Source of the DNA: Parascedosporium putredinis
Taxonomy: Eukaryota > Ascomycota > Sordariomycetes > Microascales > Microascaceae
Assembly: GCA_949357655.1 (NCBI GenBank)
Contig: CASHTG010000015.1
Span: 2,108,001 to 2,172,000 of the forward strand
Direction of reading: 5' to 3'
DNA length: 64,000 bases
Shown here: in pieces, positions 33,456 through 46,300 of the stretch
How positions within the stretch are numbered: the first letter of the stretch is position 1
How the letters are laid out: every line of letters starts with the position of its first letter
Translations under genes and position numbers: made by a program
The notes under the pieces: model-generated
The model's database searches: none
Seen by the model: only the letters and a program-made list of their open reading frames with translations
Told to the model about the DNA's origin: nothing

Positions 33456-35387
33456 GCCGCCCTCTCTCCCGATTTCGAAGCCATTTGCTGGTCCAGCTGC
33501 ATCCAAGATCCCTCCTTGGCCACTGGCTCTATGACTACCCCGCTAGGATCATTTCACTCGTGCAGGCGGCTCTCTATCTACCCGGAGAATGGGATAAGTA
33601 CTACTAGAATCTAATGGAAAGTCGACTAGTCACTGTGCTGTGCGTTCGCCAGATGAAGCCTCGCTTGCCAGGGTAGGGACACTGGGGTTGGTGTCACATG
33701 AGGAGCCTCGCCCATATGGTGGGCGAAACTCTTGGAAGATGCGCTCACTCGTGACAACCAGCCAACTGCTTTTGCTTCCAGCTGAGATGACCTGCTGCTG
33801 CCTAGGAGGGAGAAAGTTGGACCAGGACCGGCCAAGCTTATCACCACCCTCGGACAATGAAAAAAAAATCAAGAATCGTCAGGCGCTCTCTCTCTCTTAA
33901 CCAAAACGCCTAGGGATCTTGAAAATTTGCAAGCCAGTCCCAGACTAAATGTGGCTGAAGACAAGTTGCTTCCTAATGCTCTCTCACTATCGTCATCTAC
34001 GGAGCACACTCCAGGGTCAGTGGGGGAGTCGTGACAAAGTGCTGCCAAACCTGCCAAGTTTGTTCCACTGCCACACTGGAGCCCTCAGATATCGATGGGT
34101 CCATGTCGTTTGAAAGTTGTGTGTTCTGATGGCGCAGCCCGGGTGGCGGATCCTCAAGGCCAATGCCTCAGGCTGGTCACATCCACCCTGTGACAATCGG
34201 AGTTTACTTGTCTGCTTCTCCTTTCCAAGAGCTCTCGAGGCATGGCTCAAAGCATTTCTCATCAATTGATGTGCATTCACTGGAATGGGTGGTATGTCTG
34301 GAGCCCTGAGATTACAAATAGCACCGGGGAGAGTGCGGCGCTTGCCCAGTAACAAACGCCCACTTCGCACCATGTGGGAGGTGCCCTCTGGGCGCCCCGA
34401 AGCCCTGGAGAGACATTGATCTATCTAGGATCAATTCATGGCCAGCAATAATAGCGAAGACTCGATTGCGGGTGCTGATGACTAGATGCCCTTCTCACGG
34501 TGTTTGTCTCCATCGAGGTATCTCCTGACTGTAGGTACAAGGATTCGTCTGTGCGTGGACGAGACTGATGCAGCACTGGAATCTTGGAATGAATCTTTTC
34601 CCTTCTACCCATCATCAAGAGAGGGCTCCCAAAGAGTGGCAAGCCGCTTTCACCTGGAGAATAGTAAATAATATCCCCTAGGATTCATACATGGATTAAT
34701 ATCACCGCCTCCGTCAAAGTTGATCCGAGCAACTAGGGTGGGTGGTCGGGAACGGACGAGGGCGATGAGCCAGGCGGTTTAGCGAAGTAGCTTTGGTCCT
34801 GGGGTACAGCTTTCTTGCTTTCTCTCAGAGCCGGCCTGTCACTGGGTGGGCGGCCCCTCTGTGTGTCTCTGACTGTTCTAGGCAGACCAGACCCCGGTCG
34901 CTTCCCCAAGGCTTGAGCCAGTCTTATTACTCGAACTGGGAGCTGCGCTTTTGCTCTCCATCTTTCTCGTCTAAAACTCCCAGCATCTTGGTTGAATGAT
35001 AAATCCTGACCACGACGGATCATCGCCATCAATCCGCCAGGCTGTGCCATCCGCCATCTTCTTTTAGGGTTCATCAGACAGACAATCGCCCCTAGAGGCC
35101 TCTCCCAAGCCTTCGCTCTGGCCGCCGACTCTTCGCTTACGGGCTGCCTCTCCACACCATCGACTCGTCCTTTTGATCACGCCTGCCCCCAGTGAGTCGA
35201 CCACGCTTCGCATGACCAGCTCCAACCCTGAACTTAACCGTCACACACGCCGAGTTCAAGCTCCCACGCTTCATCACCCGCCAAAGACAATCCGCTTCCC
35301 TGACAGAAAGTTCCCTTTCCCGCGGGTCATATACCCTTGCTGTCGTCATAGGTCTCTGCTGGTCCCGAGGCTATAACCTCCAGCAGC
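32772..35387. other. Divergent intergenic region between eIF3m and CHK2
   Basis: About 2.6 kb upstream of both genes. It contains a CT microsatellite (33418-33455) and short low-complexity frames only. The 400 bases before CHK2 are pyrimidine-rich and probably leader. No gene is recognised. Confidence 0.5.
33418..33455. repeat. CT dinucleotide microsatellite
   Basis: An almost uninterrupted CT repeat of about 38 bases on the plus strand, broken by one TTT. It lies in the eIF3m/CHK2 intergenic region. Confidence 0.8.
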
Positions 35388-37834
35388 ATGGCCCCAAACT
35401 CTGAAAAGAGCCAATTGAAGCGCCCCCGAGTAAGTTCTGATTTACCCTCTTCTCTTGTCAACACCTTGCCTGGCACTTCGCGACCCCATATTCCCAATGT
35501 GTTGCGTCTGGATCTGGATCCTCCGCCCTAACCGTGCTTGGTTCATCAAGGGCTCGCTTCCCGAGAACGATCTTGACCCTAAGAGAACTCGCCGAGAGGA
35601 GAGGCAAGACGACTCATCCGAAGCCGAGCAGGACGCTCCCCAAACCAAAAAGCAAAACAAACAGGTTCAGCAACAGCAGCTCCCTACCCCAGCAACGGTT
35701 GCGGATGACTCGATAGAGCTTCGCAAGGAGGAAACGGCCACGCCGCCTGGGGGCGGCCCGAGCCAGGTTTCCCATCGCGATCCCGAGGACCGGTATTCCC
35801 AAACCAACGCCTACTCGTCGCCCCCTCCAAGACACACAAGCCGTTTCCACGCAACAAATTGAGGCACAGCTTGCGCTTTCTGAAGAGGTTGACGATGAGG
35901 TCAAAGAAGGTGTTTGGGGATATCTATTCCCGCTTGATACCCGCTACGGCGGCAGATGCCTTGTCATGAAGAAACGACCGATCTGCGCTTCGCCATCCGA
36001 CGGAAGCAAGGACAAATCGCTGAAGCCCCAGGATTCAAAATGCACATCTGGAGGCTACCTAATAGGGCGCCATCCCGAATGTGGTAGGTTATCGCTCCTT
36101 ATCACCCCAAATACTTTGTCCAAAGACTATGGACATAGTAGAGAGAGAAAAGAGAGACCGCGAGACTAAGTTGGCTGTAGATATCGTCATCGATGACCCC
36201 ATCGTATCAAACCGACACTGTCTCTTTTTTACCGAACACAAGGCGACGGATACTATCGTCGTTCTCGAAGACCTCTCCAGCAACGGAACCTTTGTCAACG
36301 AAGCCATTATTGGCCGGAATCGCCGGAGAGAGCTTGAGGAGCATGACGAGATTGCAGTCCTAGATAAGGCTCGGTTCATTTTTAGGTACCCCAAGACGCG
36401 CCAGTCGAGCGCATTTTCTCAGCAGTACACGCTGCAACAGAAGCTTGGTAAAGGGCACTTTGCGGAAGTGTACCTCTGCACCGAAAAGTCGACCGGCCAT
36501 CGCTATGCTGTCAAGGTGTTTGCGAAGCACCAAGGGCAAGAAGACAAGACGACGACGGAGGGCCTTCAACAAGAGATTGCGGTCCTCATGGGCGTTAATC
36601 ACCCTAACGTGCTCTGCCTCAAAGATACTTTCAACGAGAAGAAAGCGGTGTACCTAGTGCTTGAGCTCGCTGCCGAAGGAGAACTTTTCAACTTCATCGT
36701 CTCTAAGCAAAAGCTGAGCGAGGATGAGACCCGAAAGCTGTTTGTCCAACTTTTCAATGGCATCAAATATCTGGTAAGCACCTTGGCTTGCGGCATCGGT
36801 TCCCCCGTCTTGCCCTCTTGCCCTCTTGCCCTCTTGATGGCTAACGTATACATACTCTTAGCATGACCGTAACATCGTTCACCGTGATATCAAGCCTGAA
36901 AATATCCTCATGGTGGACAAAGAGCTACACGTCAAACTTGCCGATTTTGGATTGGCCAAGATCATCGGCGAGGAGTCATTCACGACAACTCTTTGTGGCA
37001 CACCCAGCTATGTCGCTCCTGAGATTCTAGCAGACGCAAGGCAGCGAAAGTATACCAAGGCAGTGGATGTTTGGTCTCTCGGTGTCGTTCTCTACATCTG
37101 CTTGTGCGGTTTCCCACCTTTCTCCGACGAATTGTGCTCCAAGGACTTCCCCTTCAATCTACGGCAACAAATAAGGAGTGGTCGCTTCGAGTATCCATCA
37201 CCTTATTGGGACTCGGTTGGCGACCCGGCCCGTGAGTCATACCCTTCCCCGAATTACCTGCCCCCTTATCCCCCACCCCCACCAAGAGGCCACCATGAAA
37301 CCAATACTGACTGTATATGGCGATGTGTAGTTGATCTCATTGATAGCATGCTTGTAGTCGACCCTGAGCGAAGGTTTACCATTGACCAGTGCTTGAACCA
37401 TCCTTGGATGACTCAAACCATGCCCGGTGTCAATGATAGCACTGGGGGCTCGTGGGGGCATTGCCGGGCTCGACGTCAACCGCCGGGGCGTCACACGTGA
37501 GCGAACCCTCCTCAGCTCCCTCAACACTGTCCAAGTAGCCAAGAGATATGCTGGGGGAGAGAAGACGGTGCCTGTCTCGGTGTTTGCCAAGAACGAACAC
37601 AACAACTTGGTGAACGCTGGGAATAGAGAGGTCGATCCTGCACACGAGCGCGATACCGGCGACTTCATTGAGTTAGGGGCAGGGGTGACCAGCCACTGTA
37701 TGGGAATGAGGACAACAGCATATACCCCGGTGCTGACATTGCTGCAAGGAGGCATTAAGACGGGCAGAGTTGTTGCTATGGATGCATCCATTCCATGTTC
37801 TTTTTTTGCCTCTAGCGGAGGTACTGTGGGTTAA
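35388..37834 (+). CDS. prd-4: Checkpoint kinase CHK2/Rad53/Cds1 type, FHA plus kinase (two probable frameshift errors)
   Basis: Five exons: 35388-35429, about 35566-36083 (acceptor uncertain; 35551 also fits), 36181-36773, 36862-37231 and 37331-37834, about 674 residues. An FHA domain (about 178-260) has GRHPECD, SNRHC and LSSNGTFVN. The kinase domain (about 268-533) has LGKGHFAEVYL, YAVKVFAK, HRDIKPEN, DFG in LADFGLAK, and VAPEIL. FHA-kinase proteins of this type transmit DNA-damage and replication stress signals; the Neurospora ortholog PRD-4 also links damage to the clock. The frame breaks at the C run 35821-35825 and within 37444-37458; both fit one extra base (or two missing). Correcting them restores phase and gives GIAGLDVNRRGVTRERTLL after the kinase domain. 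Intron 3 holds a threefold 8-bp repeat. Confidence 0.92.
36808..36831 (+). repeat. Threefold 8-bp tandem repeat in a CHK2 intron
   Basis: Three copies of TCTTGCCC followed by TCTTG lie inside the intron 36774-36861, between the donor and the branch region. It may be length-variable. Confidence 0.7.
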
Positions 37835-39480
37835 ACATGTATTCTTGCGATGGGTCACACGGCGTTGATACATCATGATGTTTATTCTCCCACTCCATTT
37901 CCTTACCATCTTTGTTCTGACCTTTTTCATTTTCCTATAACCTTTTCTTTGGGTTCTTTTCCCTTATTCAGGCACATCTATAACAGAACTCGTTCTTGGA
38001 GGAAAAAAGGGTTCGAGAGTGGGAATGGGATTTGGAGCTAGTTGTCATTTTCTGTCTGCTCTTTCTTTTTTTGCCTTGGGGTCATTTTCTTCCCTCTCAT
38101 GCTATTGCTGCCTCCTTCCTCTCCTCCCCCTTTCCTTGGCCTCATTTCGAACAATCGCTCGACCATTGTCATTCTCCTCCACTACCACGCTTCTTTTCCG
38201 ATGCACGAGGAGGTGGCTGCTGTTTCAACGGAGTGTCCGCACGCTTCCTTCTTGGTCTTTGACACCATATTCCGGCGTTCGGGGAAACCACGGACTGGAA
38301 ATCGATACAGCGGTGGCATAGGCGGAACAAAATTTGAGTTGACGGGTCTCGGGGCAAAGATTTTGGCAAGTGTATAATCGCATGTACGGGGTTGGAATAT
38401 GATGGATCTTTTCATTTCTTGCGCGGTGCATACTTTATGGAAATCAGGGGCTAGTTCAATTCAGAAAAAGCTCTTTTTAAAAATGACGGACGTACGTTTG
38501 GCTAGGCATGGGGCAACAGGCGGGGATAGAGACGTGGGAGACGTGGGAGACGAGGCTGCTTGCCATTGCACAAGGTGTGTGGCCAAACAAGACCGAGACG
38601 CGATATATCTGTGGGGTTCATCTCTCCGGGCACGGTCGAATACAAGAGTACTCTTCTTAGGGATTTTGATGTTAAAACCGTATCCTAGAGTATTCAAGGC
38701 AAGATGTGAAAGTTTGGTGTTTAGCTTTGGCTTATGTACGGAGGGACGTATGGATTGGAGGAGAGGTCCCCGAAGGACGCAAAGCCCAAGCTACAAGCTA
38801 CCCCGACTGTGCGGCATAGGGAGCAGAAGATACGTTAGGAAAAATAAGAAGGCAAGGTGGGCCAAGAGGTAGTCAACACCGATGCTGTCTCTCTCCGATA
38901 GCGAACTAGTGGACGGGCGTGTGACTAGGGCGACCGTGGTACGTCCTGGCAAACACATATTACAATGATTGTATAGAATCCCCAAGTCACAGGAACCAAC
39001 GAGATGGGGCAGACGGTAGCCGCCAAGTAGAAGATTGAGCATTAGCAAAGTGGGACAAAAGGCGACCACGAGTACGTCGGGCCTACGATCCCTTCTTATT
39101 CCTAACCATACGACGTAGCAAGATATAGATACCTCCTAAAACTCCCCGGGCCCCAGTGAAGAAATGAAGCGCAAGGAGAGAGCCCCAAACAACCGTGGTC
39201 GCATCTCCGTTATCATTACACTCCTCGTTAGACTCGTCATTACAGCGTTCCTCCTTGATACAAAAAGAGAGCTAATAAATGGAAAGAAACAGTAAAATAA
39301 AACGCGAGAACAGTAGAGATATAAAGCGACGAGGGCGGTAGAGAGCCTTTCTTGTCAGCTTGTAGCAGCTGCAACACGCTCCTCGTCTAAGCGGCACGGG
39401 AAATGCCAATCGCTGTCGTTGCGGCACGATACGGAACAGCAGAGGCTCAGCTTGCCAAGTATATCCAACCATGTAGTTCC
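37835..39480. other. Convergent 3' region between CHK2 and the ArfGAP gene
   Basis: About 1.65 kb of 3' flanks without a recognisable gene. A 9-bp direct repeat (GACGTGGGA) lies near 38531-38550. Confidence 0.5.
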
Positions 39481-42400
39481 CTACTTCTCGGGAATGGGCG
39501 ACTTGGCAAGCCGGCCGCCGGCGCTGACACGCTTTTGAAGGCGCGCCTCCTTGTCCCGCTGCAGCTTTTGCTCCTGGCTCAGGCTAACACTATTGGAGTG
39601 GGGCATGAGTCCCTCTCCCGACATGCCTGCGGCCCGTGATCGCTTCGCTTCAATGTACTGAGCGGCGCTACGGCCGAGCGGGAAGGCAGGCAGAGCCACG
39701 GGGATTTCCGCCCCGTTTTGGATGAGAAGCTCGGCAATGGGGAAAGGCACTGGCTTGTAGCTAGGCTCGGGGGCGCGATCTGGGCTGCCCTGCCCTGGCG
39801 TTGCCGTTGCCGGGGCCGGCGAAGCGGGGTCAGCGGCAGCCAAGGCCAAGTAGACTGAGTGGCTTCCCTAGACTTGTCTGTGACGTTGGGGCTCGCTCTT
39901 AAAGCGAGAGCGTACAAGATCTGCTGCACGTCGTTTTTCTTGATGGCCGCTAACAACGTCTCATCCGGAGTACCATAACGGGAGAGCGTTGGCGAAATGG
40001 GTTCTATGTATGCGCGGTCGACATACTTGGCTGTGATAAACTTGAGCCGCTGCTCTCTCGTTGCCTGCGGGGCCGGCTTTAGGGAGGGATCTAGCCTCGC
40101 CTCCCATACCATATTTGAGACGCGGTTGCCCACAAGAAGGAGAAGCTCGACGATATCGGGCGTGAAAGACGTGATGTCTAGCGTCAAGGAGCGGACTTTG
40201 CTAATGTGCGTGCCCAAAGATCTGTGAATACCGCTGCACTCGATGCAGAGAATGATGGCTAGGTTGATTGAAACCCATTCAACCTTGGACCCAGAGCCGC
40301 AGTCGGCGCACCAATTGTTGCCTTTGTCGTTGTCGCGCAACATTTGAAGCAATCTGTCGGGGTCATCTTCAAAATTGGAGCTGACGGTTCGATTCGTCGA
40401 GGGCCTACTCGCCACGGTCGTGCGCCGCGAGGGAATTCCCGAGGAGCCACTGTGGGGTTATACGGCACGATGTGGTGGTGGTGTGGGCTCTTGCCGGTGA
40501 GGATGGACGTGATGTCACGCTTGAAGGAATTGCCGCTAGATTCGACAACTGGAGTGGTCGGTTCCGGCTTTTCTCGGAGCCCGCGTCCTTCCACAGCGCT
40601 TTGGAGCGCATTGTTGATCGACATGATCCACGAGTTCATGTCTTCTTCAGAGGTGGCTTGGTAAACGCGCTTGAAATTCGGGGTGATGACCTCGAAGCAA
40701 AACCGACGTTCGGCGTTGCGCGCTTCCCTGACAGACGCCATCCGCAAGTCTATAGGGTCCATGTGCAAGTCTAGTCTCTGTTTCCAGTTGCTGTACTCGG
40801 AAAGCTTCCCTTGGTCCAGGACGATCCAGAATCTAAATCAAGTCATTGGTTAGCCGCCTGCGGCATCATCCAAGCATCCTACCCCGGGCAGAGCCCATTG
40901 CTTGACTTACTTGTGCCAGCCAGCCTTGAGCTGGGCCCTGGGATCAACATGGCTTCCGGGGCGACTCAGAGCCCAGAGCAAGCCCTCCTTTCTCTGAGAT
41001 ATCGACCGACCACCGCTATTCAACTGGCCGTAGTCGCGCTCTTCGAGATCGCGAATTCCCTTGAACTTGGCATTCTGCGCTGCAACCGAGGCAGTGGCTT
41101 GTGAGAGGCTGCCAGGAGACCTCGATAGCTCTGCCGCACTAGACGATACGCCAGGCCCGGCGGGACTAGGGTTGGCAGGCCTCCACTGAGAGCCGGTGCT
41201 GTCGGCGCGGCCAAGTTCCGTATCGGAATGAGACTGGTAGCCCCCGCCATTCGAGGCCGTGGGGGCGGAGGTGGAAAATTTACAGGCACTGGTTCCGGCT
41301 CTACGTAAGAGAGATTGCTCTTTTCTAGAAGCCTACGCTTCTCTTCCCTCTCCCGACGTTGGTATTGGTATTCCTTATCAGCCTCTTGCACTTCGCTCGA
41401 AAGGGCCTCGAGTTGGGGCAAGAGAGAATCAATCTTTCGGGCCGCGGTTAGAAAACCCTGCGTCTGGGCGTCGGCGTATTTGGTGAGATGCGAGAGGACC
41501 TCTTGCTCTTTGCGGCCACCGTGGAGGTCCTGCATAAAGCTAGAGTAATCGAACCTCTTTAACTCGAAGTTCCGTCGTTTTGTCTGGTATTTGCTGTCAC
41601 TCTCGGCAAGCTTCTTAGCCTTGACGGAGTCGTGCCGCTGACCTAGATATCGAGAAACGTAGCTGTAGTAATCTTTGCTCTCCTCCTCAAAATCCCTCTT
41701 TTGGAATCCGCTTGTTTAATATCGTGAATGTAGAGTTTGTTCAAGGGCTCAATGATGATTTTCTGCAGGTTTATCGTATTCTGGCGCTCGTAGTATAGAA
41801 TCTCCCTGGCGATCTTGTCAAAGTAATGGTCAATGACGGGCTGTACAGCGTTGGCGTTAGTATTGGATGCACCCCGCAACGACTCCGTGAAGTTGGCGAG
41901 CGCGTCGTTGGCTTCCATCTGAGCGTTATACGCTCGCTCGGCTTGCTTGAGGACTCGTTTCAGCTTGACACGCATGTTGCCCGTTTTCTGCTCCAGTGCC
42001 TTGATGGTGGCTCGGAATAAGGGGCCGTCGTCTGCTACCGTCACATCATCCGTAGGCTTAGGACACGCTACGTCGACTTTTACGGGCTCTCGCACGGTCG
42101 GAGGCGGGCCGGGTTGCACAGGACCACCAGCCTGCGCTAGAGACATGGGCGGAAAGCCGCCGATCCCCGGCTCATAGATTGGCGCCAGAGGCGACACAGG
42201 CTCATCCTGGTCCATGGCGCTGATGTGGGAGTCGACAGTTTGCGACGAGACAGCTCTAGGCTTAGGGGTGATGCCAAGAGCAACGGGGGTATCGGGGAGG
42301 AAGGGTTGCTCAGAGACATGGGGGACCTTGAGGAGACGTTTTGATTAGAGCTGAGGAGTAATAGTAGGAGCCTGCGTAGAAAGAACTTACTCGATACCCA

Positions 42401-43390
42401 GTAGGAGAAGCTTGCTAGGGTATTGAAGCAGTTGGCGTGTGGGTTATACTCGACAAACTAGAGCAGGGTCAGCCAATGGAGCTAAGGGAAATGCCAACGG
42501 GGCCATGCCATACGCTGCACGAATTCCTCCACCCATTACTACGATCATCGCTGAGCCGAGGAGGCTTCCACTTCCACTTCCACACAAACGTGACGGATGA
42601 GTTCCCCTCTGTCGCGTAGTCTCCAACTAGGGCAACATTGGAGTTCCTGTGAAGATTTGGATCGGCATTGAATTCGCGTGTGACCAAGTTCTCTACCTCC
42701 TTTGGGGTCGAGGCATAGACATAGGTAAGCGCGTTGATACGTGTATCTGGCGCCTGCGCGGCGGCTTCTGAGGGGGTGGTGGGCGATCGTCGAAGAATGA
42801 AAGTGAAGGTAAATATGAGTTCGTCGTCGTTTACAACCTTGAGCAGGAAATCAGGTGCCCCGTTAGCAGGTTCGGGATCCTATTTCGCCGAGAACGAGGA
42901 TGTTAGCATTCATGAAGAACTATTAGCTGGGCCAGAGCCCCGGTGAGACGCGGCAAAAGGAGCAGCCGCCAAGAGGGGAGGGGGTAGGCATCTATGAGTA
43001 GGGAAGAAGGGTCGATTCGCACTTGAACAAACTCGACAGGGCTACTGTCTCCTGCCGAGCGACTGACAGAGAGTCGGGAGGCGGGGAAGCCATGTGGGAC
43101 GACATTGAGCGTAGAGGAACGTCGGCGGTTGGATATGACAAGCGAGGAGATGGTTACTGTAGAGAAGGTATCTGTGAGTAATGTGCGACGATTATACTCC
43201 CGGTCGGCCACAGGCAGGGCGAAGGCAGCCACGGCGGAGCAGTAGCTCTCAAAAACTAGGGCTCCCCGGCAGCACATGCTTTGCATGCAGTGGTCCAAGA
43301 CTGGGGCAAGGAAGAGGCCAACTTACGGCGATTTTGATCTCTGAGGTAGAGGGCGCCACCCTCGTCAGGTCTGCTCGCGATATTACCCAT
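39481..43390 (-). CDS. BAR-PH-ArfGAP protein, Csx2/ACAP type (four probable frameshift errors)
   Basis: Six exons: 43327-43390, 43023-43156, 42514-42879, 42398-42457, 40911-42326 and 39481-40832, about 1131 residues. The N-terminus is MGNIASRPDEGGALYLRDQN. Then come a conserved fungal N-terminal region, a BAR-type helical domain (about 275-480), a PH domain (FWIVLDQGKLSEYSNW to NSWIMSINNAL), an ArfGAP zinc finger (WCADCGSGSK...CIECSGIHRSLG), and a C-terminal ankyrin-like segment. The protein should stimulate GTP hydrolysis by Arf on curved membranes. Single bases are missing at 41699-41702, 41261-41265, 40454-40457 and 39861-39862. The fourth intron fits the frame only with donor GTATCG and acceptor CAAG; a nearby GTAAGT would need another indel. 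Confidence 0.86.
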
Positions 43391-46300
43391 GGCGAGGCAC
43401 AAAGCAAAGCTTCGAGATTGGTATCAAGGGAGGGACAAGAGGTGGGAGAGAAAGCGAGGGGTGGAGGTGGGGAGGCTACATGAAACAGATCTTGCGCGCG
43501 CCTAGCCGATGTAATAATAAAGAATAAAAAAAAAGAAGGCAACGATGGTGTAGAGCAAAAGAGATTTTATCGTCTAGGCGCCAGCTTAGGGAGTGGACAA
43601 CGCGATTCGGCTTAAAACCACTGTGGCTTGAAGCGGTATATCGGACACGGGAACAATCAATGTTCGACGTTGGTCGCTGGAGGAGGGGAGGTTTGTATTA
43701 GGAGTGTGCCAGAATGCCCACGACCTGGGAGCCTGTGCGAGGGGTGATGGAAGGAAGGGAGGGGGGGATCCGAACTACACCTGCGTAGGCTAGACTGGTG
43801 CACTTGGAGGAGGTGATTCAAGCCCGATCAAGGAAATTTTTCGGCCGGTTTAGCAGAGGGAGAAGATTGGCAGTGGTATTGACCATTTGAAGAGTGAACC
43901 GTCGCACTCATGGAGAAGCACACCGTTACACTGGCCAACGATCGATGGGGGTCAATTTCAAATGGCGCGGGGCAGAACTCTGAAGCTGCCTGAGTAGATT
44001 GAAAAAGTATTGGCGGAGGCGGGTGGAGGCGGGGACGGTTGCAAGTTGGATCAATTCAATGTTCTCCAGTCCCAACTGGCACCGGACGGGTTTTGGTTGA
44101 TTTTTGCGGGCTTTCAGTGGCCGCTCCCCGACCTTCCCCAGGGCGGTGTGTGGCGGTGGGCTCTGTTCAATGGCATTGAGGAGAGGAAGCAAAGCCGGGC
44201 CCCAAGTTGCAGGGGAGGGCATGCGAACCTACTTCAGACCCGCAGAGCAGAATTTGGCGAGGGTACCGTGCGGCGCGGCTAGTTTTCGATATGCGGGAAC
44301 ACGAGAGTTGCACGGCCATTGACCCATAATGACTGCAAGGAGCACTGCGCGAGGTTAGGGCTACGTCAAAAGGATCCCCTGCCGGAATCTCTAGCACATC
44401 TGAACGGTCTCGCAGGAGGGTACATGAATCAACTGATAGGTCCTGTTACATATTAATAAAAGGCACCAGAGTCTTGAGCAGGGGAATCTGTCTAAAGGAT
44501 TGATTCAATGGGCCCCATTCTTGGATTACGTGGACGCACAACACGCCTACAATTGATCAAAGGTCGGCTGTTAACATTGAAGGGGATTGATCAATCCATT
44601 CAGGGATACAATAGAGCCAGATATGGATGTAGTGTATGGATGGGATGGATCAATATCGGATCAGTCCAAAAGAAATCAGACACGAGGGACATCAAACACT
44701 AGCACATTGCAGACACTGCCGCTACAGACAATAGGGTCGATCCCTTGGAACCCCTCGCGCTCCCAATTGATCACTCTGGAGAAACTTGCGAACCGTGCCA
44801 AAACGGGGAAGGGGACCCTCCTGCTTCCCCCAGCCACTGCCGGCAAGGAACAAACAACAATAGATATGTGGATCTACCAAGGTATAATAAATCGTTTTGC
44901 TAAACCTCAGAGCAGAAGTCCCCTGGACCCAGTCCGACTTGGAGGACTTGCACCTCTTGTCTGGCGGCACATATATTGATGGGTGGTTTGAGGCGGGTCT
45001 TGGCTGCCCTCTGCCCTCGAACCCAGTGATAGATGCCTCTATGATGGGTGACCCACCGCTTGCGGTGAGGTCAGTTCCATGAGGCAGGGAATTCCGAGTG
45101 CGTATCGAAATGTTCAAGAGGCCATGGAGTGATGATAACTTTTCCCTCGTGTTCTCGTCTTGTGCTTTCCCTTTATGCGTACTGTGTGCCTCACCTGACA
45201 AATGAGAGAATCTGTGGGACAATGGCAAGAATGGGTGCCACATCGGCGACGGTGTATCTGTGTGTGTGTATACTTCACAGGTCCATTATTCCCCATTGCC
45301 CACCTTGCCCACCCATGCTTGCCATGATTACCTCGAGCTTGAGGTCTTGTTGATGACTCAGAGTACATGTACCCGTCGGTGTCTCGAGATCAAAAAGAAT
45401 GTGTCCGCGGGTTGAGCAGTTTCATTCGAGCCCTTTGCCAACAGGCCCTCTCGGTGCCACCAAGGGGACTCGTGCAAGTTTATGACCCAAAGACTCATTT
45501 CCTTCATCTATGCGTGCTCAACTGTATCAAATTTTCGGAGAGTGCTATTGATTGATGGTTCCTCGCACAATTCCTCTTGTGGAGACTGAGAGGGTACCGG
45601 GGGATGAATAGATCCACCCGACACTGGAGCTAATATTCAAGAACTTGAAGTCCTTGGGTGCACTTGCAATCCACCTCCCAAGTGCTCTCTTTGCTCAGCA
45701 TTCTCAGCGTAGAAGATCGCATTAGAGACAAAAGTGGGCGCGTGAACAAGAAGGCCCGTCCCCGTCTCATCTCGCCCACCAGCATCAATGTGTGTTTCGG
45801 TGCGGTTTCCTTCCACCTCACCCACGCGAGTAAAACAAATCATTGAAACACCTCACTGTCGCTTGAAATAGGCCCGACTGAAGACCTCTGTCTTGACCCC
45901 TAGAGGAGAGAAGGCGGTTTCCTCTGCCTCGCTGGTCGTGGGTGCGTAGTCCAGCCCAGCTGCCTTGATCACCAGAGATGTGTGGCAACTTGAAGGGAGC
46001 CACACGACCGACACGCGTGATCGACTACTTAGTTTAAACATCCATTCATTCAATGACATCTATGGGCCAGCTCTTCAATCCTTCCCAACTCCATGCGATC
46101 CAATTCCATTATTTACGGTCGATGCAGCAAGTTTTAGCCATCGCAAATGTAGCTCCGGCCCTAGGGCGATTGTTCGCGAGTGTCATCAGAGAGATCTATT
46201 GTTGCCTTTGATTGATCACAGACCACTTTCGTCCAATACCAACGGTTGGCCTAAGATCGGACATTTTCTGTGCTTTTGTTCAAAGCAAGGTTCTTTCAAC

